In this document: positions 46,293 to 51,966 of the stretch, piece after piece
Numbering within the stretch: position 1 is the first letter of the stretch
Layout: every line of letters begins with the position of its first letter
NCBI GenBank assembly: GCA_030652345.1
Contig: JAUSAU010000059.1
Location: 1-51,966 of the forward strand
DNA length: 51,966 nucleotides
Direction: 5' to 3'
Source: Coriobacteriia bacterium
Lineage (GTDB): Bacteria > Actinomycetota > Coriobacteriia > Anaerosomatales > PALSA-660
Notes under the pieces: generated by a model
The model's database searches: none
What the model saw: only the letters and a program-made list of their open reading frames with translations
Told to the model about the DNA's origin: nothing
Program-made: the position numbers and the translations under genes

Positions 46293-47368
46293 TGCTCGTG
46301 AAGAACCGCGCGACGCTGACGCAGTACCTCATCGAGAAGCGCCGCGACCACCCCGAGGCGACCGGAGAGTTCAACGAGCTCATCCTCGCCGTCGCGCAGT
46401 GCTGCAAGGCGATCGCGCGCCGCGTCGCGCACGGCGCCCTCACCGGCGTGGGCGAAGACGTCGGCGAGGTCAACGTGCAGGGCGAGAGCGTGAAAGCACT
46501 CGACATCATCGCGAACGACATCTTCATCCGGACGACCGAGTGGCCCGGTGTGCTCTCCGGCCTGGCGTCCGAGGAGATGGAGGAGCCGTTCGCCATCCCC
46601 GCGGAGTACCCGCGCGGCAAGTACCTGCTCGTCTTCGACCCGCTCGACGGCTCGAGCAATATCGCCGTCAACGTGTCGGTCGGTTCGATCTTCTCGGTCC
46701 TGCGTGCGCCGCGGCCCGGCGACGACCCGGCCGCCGCGGACTTCCTCCAGCCGGGCACGGCGCAGGTTGCCGCCGGCTACGCGATCTACGGTCCTTCGAC
46801 GGTGCTCGTGCTCACGGTGGGCCACGGCGTCGTCGGCTTCACGCTCGATCCGGAGCTCGGTGAGTTCATCCTCACGAACCCGGACATGCGCGTCCCGGAG
46901 ACGACCAGCGAGTTCGCCATCAACGCGTCGAACAGCCGCTTCTGGGAGCCGCCGGTGCGCCGGTACGTCGAGGAATGCCTCGCCGGACAGACGGGTCCGC
47001 GCGGCCGCGACTTCAACATGCGCTGGATCGCTTCGCTCGTCGCCGAGGCGCATCGCGTGCTCGTGCGCGGCGGCGTCTTCCTCTACCCGCGCGACACGAA
47101 GGACCCGTCGCGCGCGGGCCGTCTGCGCCTGCTGTACGAGGCGAACCCGATCGGCATGATCATCGAGCAGGCCGGCGGCCGCGCGAGCACCGGGGAGTGC
47201 CCCGTTCTCGACACGGTGCCGACCTCGCTGCACCAGCGCATCGGCTTCGTCTTCGGCGCCCGTCGCGAGGTGGAGACCATCGAGCGCTATCACGCGGAGA
47301 AGGCGCCCGACGCGGACGAGACGACGCCGCTGTTCAACCAGCGCGGCCTGTTCCGCACCCTCGACTGA
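46289..47368 (+). CDS. cbbF: Fructose-1,6-bisphosphatase, class I
   Basis: 359 residues. It hydrolyses fructose 1,6-bisphosphate in Rubisco-substrate regeneration and gluconeogenesis. Motifs: [17 protein letters not shown] (metal and phosphate site), [29 protein letters not shown], and GGVFLYPRD followed by [19 protein letters not shown]. These place it in class I. Many Actinobacteria use the class II (GlpX) enzyme, so class I here agrees with a cbb operon of separate origin. The ATG overlaps the cbbX stop. Confidence 0.95.
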   Translation: MMLVKNRATLTQYLIEKRRDHPEATGEFNELILAVAQCCKAIARRVAHGALTGVGEDVGEVNVQGESVKALDIIANDIFIRTTEWPGVLSGLASEEMEEPFAIPAEYPRGKYLLVFDPLDGSSNIAVNVSVGSIFSVLRAPRPGDDPAAADFLQPGTAQVAAGYAIYGPSTVLVLTVGHGVVGFTLDPELGEFILTNPDMRVPETTSEFAINASNSRFWEPPVRRYVEECLAGQTGPRGRDFNMRWIASLVAEAHRVLVRGGVFLYPRDTKDPSRAGRLRLLYEANPIGMIIEQAGGRASTGECPVLDTVPTSLHQRIGFVFGARREVETIERYHAEKAPDADETTPLFNQRGLFRTLD

Positions 47369-47388
47369 GCCCGACGAAGGAGCGAGCC

Positions 47389-48267
47389 ATGTCAGCCAAG
47401 CATCCGATCATCGCCATCACCGGCTCGTCAGGAGCCGGCACCACTACGGTCAAGGCCACCTTCGAGCAGATCTTCCGCCGAGAGGACCTCTCCGCCGCCA
47501 TCGTCGAGGGGGATAGCTTCCACCGGTATGACCGGCTCGAGATGAAGTCGCTCATGGAGGCCGACGAGAAGAAGGGCGGGCACCTGAGCCACTTCGGTCC
47601 CGAGGCGAACCACTTCGACGAGATCGAGTCGCTCTTCCGCGAGTACAGCGAGACCGGGACCGGGCGCCGCCGCTACTACCTCCACAACGCGGAGGAGGCC
47701 GAGCCCTTCGGGCAGGAGCCCGGGACGTTCACGCCGTGGGCGCCGCTTCCCGAGGACAGCGACCTGCTCTTCTACGAAGGACTGCATGGGGCGGTGGTCG
47801 GCGACGGTGTCGATGCCGCGCAGTTCCCCGATCTGATCGTCGGCGTCGTCCCGGTCATCAACCTCGAATGGATCCAGAAGATCAACCGCGACTGCCGCTA
47901 TCGGGGCTACTCGGTCGAGGCGGTCACCGACGTGATCCTGCGCAGGATGCACGACTACGTGCACTACATCACGCCGCAGTTCTCGCGGACGCACGTCAAC
48001 TTCCAGCGCGTGCCGATCGTGGACACCTCGAACCCGTTCGTGGCCCGCACGATCCCGACGCCGGATGAGAGCATGCTCGTCATCCGGTTCGCGGACTCCA
48101 AGGGCATCGACTTCCCGTATCTTCTCAGCATGCTGCACGACTCGTTCATGTCGCGGCCCAACACACTCGTCGTCCCGGGCGGCAAGATGGACCTCGCCAT
48201 GCAGCTCATCTTCACGCCGTTCATCTGGCGGATGGGGGAGCGCCGTCGCAAGGCGCTCGCCCGCTAG
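47389..48267 (+). CDS. cbbP: Phosphoribulokinase
   Basis: 292 residues, the size of the bacterial class I enzyme. It phosphorylates ribulose 5-phosphate to the Rubisco substrate and is diagnostic of the Calvin-Benson cycle. The P-loop ITGSSGAGTTTV, the segment with EGDSFHRYDR, FYEGLHGAVV, and the C-terminal LVVPGGKMDLAMQLIFTP are as in proteobacterial enzymes. AAGGAG is 6 bases before the ATG, 20 bases after cbbF. No cysteine pair for thioredoxin control like that of plants is seen. Confidence 0.96.
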   Translation: MSAKHPIIAITGSSGAGTTTVKATFEQIFRREDLSAAIVEGDSFHRYDRLEMKSLMEADEKKGGHLSHFGPEANHFDEIESLFREYSETGTGRRRYYLHNAEEAEPFGQEPGTFTPWAPLPEDSDLLFYEGLHGAVVGDGVDAAQFPDLIVGVVPVINLEWIQKINRDCRYRGYSVEAVTDVILRRMHDYVHYITPQFSRTHVNFQRVPIVDTSNPFVARTIPTPDESMLVIRFADSKGIDFPYLLSMLHDSFMSRPNTLVVPGGKMDLAMQLIFTPFIWRMGERRRKALAR

Positions 48268-48312
48268 GGATCGCTACGCCGTCACGCGCACGCTCGACGA
48301 GAGGGAACGGCC

Positions 48313-49353
48313 ATGGCACTCGTATCGATGCGACAGCTCCTCGATCACGCGGCCGAGAACGACTACGGGCTGCCTGCGTTCAACGTGAACAACATGGAGC
48401 AGATCCAGGGGATCATGGAGGCTGCGGCGGCGACGCGCAGCCCCGTCATCCTGCAGGGCTCGGCCGGTGCGCGGAAGTACGCCGGCGAGGCGTTCCTGCG
48501 TCATCTGGTCGAGGCCGCCGTCGAGACATGGCCGGACATCCCTGTCGCGATGCACCAGGATCACGCGACATCCCCCGGCGTCTGCATGAAGGCGATCCGG
48601 TCCGGCTTCACGAGCGTGATGATGGACGGCTCCCTGCGCGACGACGGCAAGACGCCCGCGGAGTACGACTACAACGTCGAGGTCACGCGGCGCGTCGTGG
48701 AGATGGCGCACGCCGTCGGCGTGGCGGTCGAGGGCGAGCTCGGCGTGCTCGGGTCGCTCGAGACCGGCGAGGCGGGCGAGGAGGACGGGATCGGTGCCGA
48801 GGGGCACCTCACGCGCGAGCAGCTGCTCACCGATCCGGATCAGGCCGTCGACTTCGTCCGCGCCACGGGCGTGGACGCGCTCGCGATCGCCATCGGCACG
48901 AGCCACGGCGCCTACAAGTTCACGAAGGCGCCGACCGGCGACGTCCTCGCCATCGACCGCATCGTCGAGATCCATCGTCGTCTGCCCGACACCCACCTCG
49001 TCATGCACGGCTCTTCGAGCGTGCCGCAGGAGTGGCTCGAGGTCATCCGCGCCAACGGCGGCGAGATGCGCGAGACCTACGGCGTGCCGTTCGACGAGAT
49101 CCGCGAGGGCATCCGTAACGGCGTGCGCAAGGTCAACATCGACACCGACATACGGCTCGCGATGACCGGGGCGATGCGTCGCACGATGAAGGACGATCCG
49201 TCGCTGTTCGACCCGCGCGCGTTCCTCGCGGCCGCGCGCGCGGCCACACGCGAGATGTGCGCCGACCGCTACGAGGCGTTCGGTGCGGCGGGGATGGCCG
49301 ACCGCATCCGGCCGATCCCGCTCGAGACGATGGCCGAGCGCTACCGTTCGTGA
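48313..49353 (+). CDS. cbbA: Fructose-bisphosphate aldolase, class II
   Basis: 346 residues. Zinc-dependent aldolase forming fructose or sedoheptulose bisphosphate in the cycle. Zinc and substrate motifs: [20 protein letters not shown] followed by an acidic loop, [22 protein letters not shown] and [10 protein letters not shown]. It matches the CbbA-type enzyme. GAGGGAA precedes the ATG; the gap to cbbP is 45 bases with no terminator. Confidence 0.95.
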   Translation: MALVSMRQLLDHAAENDYGLPAFNVNNMEQIQGIMEAAAATRSPVILQGSAGARKYAGEAFLRHLVEAAVETWPDIPVAMHQDHATSPGVCMKAIRSGFTSVMMDGSLRDDGKTPAEYDYNVEVTRRVVEMAHAVGVAVEGELGVLGSLETGEAGEEDGIGAEGHLTREQLLTDPDQAVDFVRATGVDALAIAIGTSHGAYKFTKAPTGDVLAIDRIVEIHRRLPDTHLVMHGSSSVPQEWLEVIRANGGEMRETYGVPFDEIREGIRNGVRKVNIDTDIRLAMTGAMRRTMKDDPSLFDPRAFLAAARAATREMCADRYEAFGAAGMADRIRPIPLETMAERYRS

Positions 49354-49476
49354 ACGCCGCCCCAATGGTATCCTCGCCCCGGCGCTCGGCCCCCTCCTGG
49401 GTGATCGAGTCCGGCACGCATCGCGACACGCCTGCGCGGTGAGCACAGACCACTTCGAGGGAGGCCCGGTCCCGCC

Positions 49477-50316
49477 ATGACGACCCCCGAGTTCGCATCG
49501 ATCGCGCACACGTGTCAGGCCATGCGCCGCGACATCATCGAGATGGTGGGAGGCGCAGGCTCCGGGCACCCCGGGGGCTCGCTGTCCGCCGTCGAGATCG
49601 TCGCCACGCTCTACGGCGAGATCATGAGGCACGATCCCGCCGATCCGGCGCTGCCGGCCCGCGACCGCTTCGTGCTCTCGAAGGGGCACGCCGCGCCGGT
49701 CCTCTACGCCGCTCTCGCCGAGCACGGCTACTTCCCGCGCGAGGAGCTCGCCACGCTGCGCAAGCTCGGATCGCGGCTCCAGGGCCATCCCGACATGCGC
49801 AAGCTGCCGGGCGTCGAGGTCTCCACCGGCTCACTCGGCCAGGGCCTCGCGCTCGCCAACGGCATCGCCCTGTCGCTGCGCCTCGACGGCGTCGAGAAGG
49901 ACGGCCCGACGGTGTTCTGCCTGATGGGCGACGGCGAGTGCCAGGAGGGCGAAGTCTGGGAGGCCGCGATGGCCGCCGCGCACTGGGGCCTCTCGAACGT
50001 GGTCGCGATCGTCGACGTCAACGGTCTGCAGATCGACGGCCCCACCTGCGAGGTCATGGACCTCGGCTCGATCGCCGAGAAGTTCTCGGCGTTCGGCTGG
50101 AACGTCATCACCGCCGACGGGCACAACGTACGCGACCTCGTCGATGCGCTGCGTCGCGCCAAGGCCTTCGACAACGGCCCCGTGGTCGTGGTCGCCCGCA
50201 CGATGAAGGGCAAGGGCGTCTCGTTCATGGAGAACCTGTGCGACTGGCACGGCAAGGCGCCCAATGCCGACGAATGTGCCGCGGCGTTGGCCGAGCTGTC
50301 CGAGGGGAGCAACTGA
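49477..50316 (+). CDS. Transketolase, N-terminal subunit
   Basis: 279 residues. Thiamine-diphosphate-binding half of a split transketolase: GSGHPGGSLSAVEIV, SKGHAAPVLYAALAEHGYF, STGSLGQGLALANGIAL and the TPP motif GDGECQEGEVWEA. With the next gene it moves two-carbon units between sugar phosphates. GGGAGG lies 12 bases before the ATG, a rather long spacing. The 123-base gap after cbbA contains TATCCT (49369-49374), so a second internal promoter is possible. Confidence 0.94.
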   Translation: MTTPEFASIAHTCQAMRRDIIEMVGGAGSGHPGGSLSAVEIVATLYGEIMRHDPADPALPARDRFVLSKGHAAPVLYAALAEHGYFPREELATLRKLGSRLQGHPDMRKLPGVEVSTGSLGQGLALANGIALSLRLDGVEKDGPTVFCLMGDGECQEGEVWEAAMAAAHWGLSNVVAIVDVNGLQIDGPTCEVMDLGSIAEKFSAFGWNVITADGHNVRDLVDALRRAKAFDNGPVVVVARTMKGKGVSFMENLCDWHGKAPNADECAAALAELSEGSN

Positions 50317-51257
50317 TGGCGGACAAGAAGGCGACCCGGGAGGCGCTCGGCGCCACACTCGTCGAGATGGTGGCCGAGGGTCGCGACGACATCGTCGTGC
50401 TCGACGCCGATCTCGCGAAGGCGACCACGACCGTCAAGTTCGCCGCCGCGTACCCAGAGCGGTTCTTCGACGTCGGGATCGCCGAGCAGAATCTCATCGG
50501 CACCGCCGCCGGCCTCGCCGCTGCCGGGCGAACCGCGTTCGCATCGACTTTCGCGGTGTTCGCGACCGGCCGCGCCTACGATCAGATCCGCAACTCAGTG
50601 TGCTACGCGAACCTCAGCGTGAAGATCGCCGCGACGCACGCGGGCGTCACCGTGGGCCCCGACGGCGGCAGTCACCAGATGGTCGAGGACATCGCGCTCA
50701 TGCGCGTGCTCCCGAACATGCGTGTGCTCGTTCCGGCGGACATCGTGTCCGCGAAGGCCGCGCTGCGTCTGGCCGCGTCGACGCCCGGGCCGTTCTACAT
50801 CCGGCTCGGCCGCCCGGCCGTCTCGGTGCTCTACGCCGACGACGCGACGTTCGAACTCGGGCGGGCGATCGTCCTGCGCGAGGGGAGCGACGTCACCATC
50901 GCGGCGTGCGGCCACACCGTCGAGCAGGCGCTCGCCGCGGCGGACGAACTGGCCACAGCCGGCGTCTCCGCCGAGGTCATCGACGTCTTCTCGATCAAGC
51001 CGCTCGACTCCGCCACCCTGCTCGCCTCGGCCGCCAAGACCGGCGCCGTCGTGACGTGCGAGGAGCACAGCGTCATCGGCGGGCTCGGCGAGGCCGTGGC
51101 CGCCCTCCTGTCCGAGAACGCACCCGCGCCGCTCGAGCGGGTCGGCGTCAAGGATGTCTTCGGGACGTCGGGTGAGGCGCCGGAACTCATGGCCTATTTC
51201 GGGCTCGCCGCAGCCGATATCGCCGCTGCCGCCGGTCGCGCGATCGCTCGGAAGTAG
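50316..51257 (+). CDS. Transketolase, C-terminal subunit
   Basis: 313 residues. Pyrimidine-binding and C-terminal domains of the split transketolase: RFFDVGIAEQNLIGTAAGLA (conserved catalytic Glu), FASTFAVFATGRAYDQIRN, GVTVGPDGGSHQMVEDIA and a C-terminal segment with EEHSVIGGLG. It shares one base with the preceding stop (TGATG), so translation is coupled. The split form is common in Archaea and many anaerobic bacteria, and contrasts with the single-chain transketolase of most proteobacterial cbb operons. Confidence 0.94.
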   Translation: MADKKATREALGATLVEMVAEGRDDIVVLDADLAKATTTVKFAAAYPERFFDVGIAEQNLIGTAAGLAAAGRTAFASTFAVFATGRAYDQIRNSVCYANLSVKIAATHAGVTVGPDGGSHQMVEDIALMRVLPNMRVLVPADIVSAKAALRLAASTPGPFYIRLGRPAVSVLYADDATFELGRAIVLREGSDVTIAACGHTVEQALAAADELATAGVSAEVIDVFSIKPLDSATLLASAAKTGAVVTCEEHSVIGGLGEAVAALLSENAPAPLERVGVKDVFGTSGEAPELMAYFGLAAADIAAAAGRAIARK

Positions 51258-51286
51258 CCGTTCGCACACGTCGCTGTGAGGAGATT

Positions 51287-51311
51287 CCGTGTAGACGGTA
51301 CCGTCGCACGG
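51287..51311 (+). terminator. Hairpin after the Calvin-Benson operon
   Basis: CCGTG (51287-51291) pairs with CACGG (51307-51311) and encloses the self-complementary GACGGTACCGTC (51294-51305). No immediate T tract; may be a terminator or a protein-binding palindrome. Confidence 0.35.
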
Positions 51312-51332
51312 GGTCTGCGGCCGGTCTTTTGC

Positions 51333-51338
51333 TACCAT
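51333..51338 (+). promoter_or_regulatory. Possible -10 box of ftsE
   Basis: TACCAT 41 bases before the ftsE start; no clear -35 box. Confidence 0.25.
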
Positions 51339-51379
51339 ATGCGGTCGGGAGTGCAGCATCAGAGACGGAGCAACCCTAG

Positions 51380-51966
51380 ATGATCTCAATGAGGAACGTC
51401 AGCAAGGTCTATGTCCCGGACAAGCCGCCCGCGCTGGCTGAGTGCGACGTCGAGATCGCCCAGGGCGAGTTCGTCTTCATCGTGGGCCATTCCGGCTCCG
51501 GTAAGTCGACGTTCATCAAGCTCATGCTGCGCGAGATCCTGCCGACCACCGGCCAGATCATCGTGGCGGGCCAGGACGTCAACAAGATGAAGAACTGGAA
51601 GATCCCGTACCTGCGCCGCAACATCGGCTGCGTCTTCCAGGACTTCAAGCTCCTGCCGAACAAGACCTCCTACGAGAACGTCGCGTTCGCGCTCGAGGTC
51701 ATCGGCAAGAGCAAGCACGTCATCAACACGCAGGTCCCCGAGGTGCTTCGCCTCGTCGGCCTGGAGGAGAAGATGGAGTCGTACCCCGACGAGCTCTCCG
51801 GTGGCGAGCAGCAGCGCGTCTCGATCGCGCGCGCCTTCGTCAACCGGCCACCGCTGCTCCTGGCCGACGAGCCGACCGGAAACCTCGATCCGGCGACGTC
51901 GCTGGGCATCATGAGCCTGCTCAACCGCATCAACAAGACCGGCACCACCGTGCTGGTGGCCACGCA
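51380..51966 (+). CDS. ftsE: Cell-division ABC ATPase FtsE, N-terminal part
   Basis: 195 codons are visible; the gene runs off the window end. FtsE with FtsX activates cell-wall hydrolases at the division site. [11 protein letters not shown] at the start, Walker [10 protein letters not shown] (Lys42), Q-loop [13 protein letters not shown], signature LSGGEQQR and Walker [14 protein letters not shown] are visible. The FQDFKLLP wording is typical of FtsE rather than LolD/MacB. CGGAG precedes the ATG. ftsX should follow outside the window. Confidence 0.94.
   Translation, partial: MISMRNVSKVYVPDKPPALAECDVEIAQGEFVFIVGHSGSGKSTFIKLMLREILPTTGQIIVAGQDVNKMKNWKIPYLRRNIGCVFQDFKLLPNKTSYENVAFALEVIGKSKHVINTQVPEVLRLVGLEEKMESYPDELSGGEQQRVSIARAFVNRPPLLLADEPTGNLDPATSLGIMSLLNRINKTGTTVLVAT

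Overview
This window is high-GC DNA dense in co-directional plus-strand genes. It most likely comes from an anaerobic or facultative member of the Actinobacteriota (Coriobacteriia / OPB41 / Anaerosomatales-like). The hints are GC-rich codon use, TANNNT-type -10 boxes, an AfsR/SARP-type regulator, a B12-dependent ornithine aminomutase and a membrane polyferredoxin. The lineage is an inference and there is no rRNA gene here to test it.

Layout. 1-2743: polar amino-acid ABC importer (partial binding protein, permease with an unusual exported N-terminal domain, ATPase). 2868-4267: a small membrane protein and long-form HPF. 4444-13029: the complete oxidative branch of ornithine fermentation (ord, ortA, ortB, oraS, oraE, a MutL/GlmL-like gene, orr), interrupted between ortB and oraS by a minus-strand RHH-PIN toxin-antitoxin pair with its own palindromic operator. 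13109-20535: a visibly less GC-rich block with a leader-controlled conserved protein, a 25-residue membrane peptide, two membrane HD-domain proteins (one degenerate), a DUF5317-like protein and a 1089-residue NTPase/TPR/SARP regulator. 20536-20801: a possible SARP-driven noncoding RNA. 20914-22242: NapH-like polyferredoxin. 22574-28084: a giant exported beta-propeller/lipase/repeat protein, bracketed by two ~85-bp direct repeats. 28342-32440: secreted protein, secA, lipoprotein. 32633-36835: a 1400-residue exported multicopper oxidase with surface-repeat tail. 37035-39843: prfB, a PHP phosphatase and a YitT-family protein. 39936-43283: a soluble multi-PAS histidine kinase. 43461-51257: a Calvin-Benson operon (red-type cbbL, cbbS, cbbX, class I FBPase, phosphoribulokinase, class II aldolase, split transketolase). 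51380 onward: ftsE, cut by the window end.

How it fits together. The housekeeping genes hpf, secA, prfB, yitT-family and ftsE occur in the same order as in Bacillus subtilis (yvyD-secA-prfB-yvjA-cccB-ftsE). Between them sit the accessory modules: ornithine fermentation, signalling and surface proteins; copper oxidase; CO2 fixation. The organism could use ornithine as carbon, nitrogen and electron source and fix CO2 through a form I Rubisco, which suggests mixotrophy. The least explained pieces are the 11-bp-spaced heptamer repeat plus terminator downstream of the SARP gene, the flanking direct repeats, the RF2 with SPT in place of SPF, and the permease with an exported domain.
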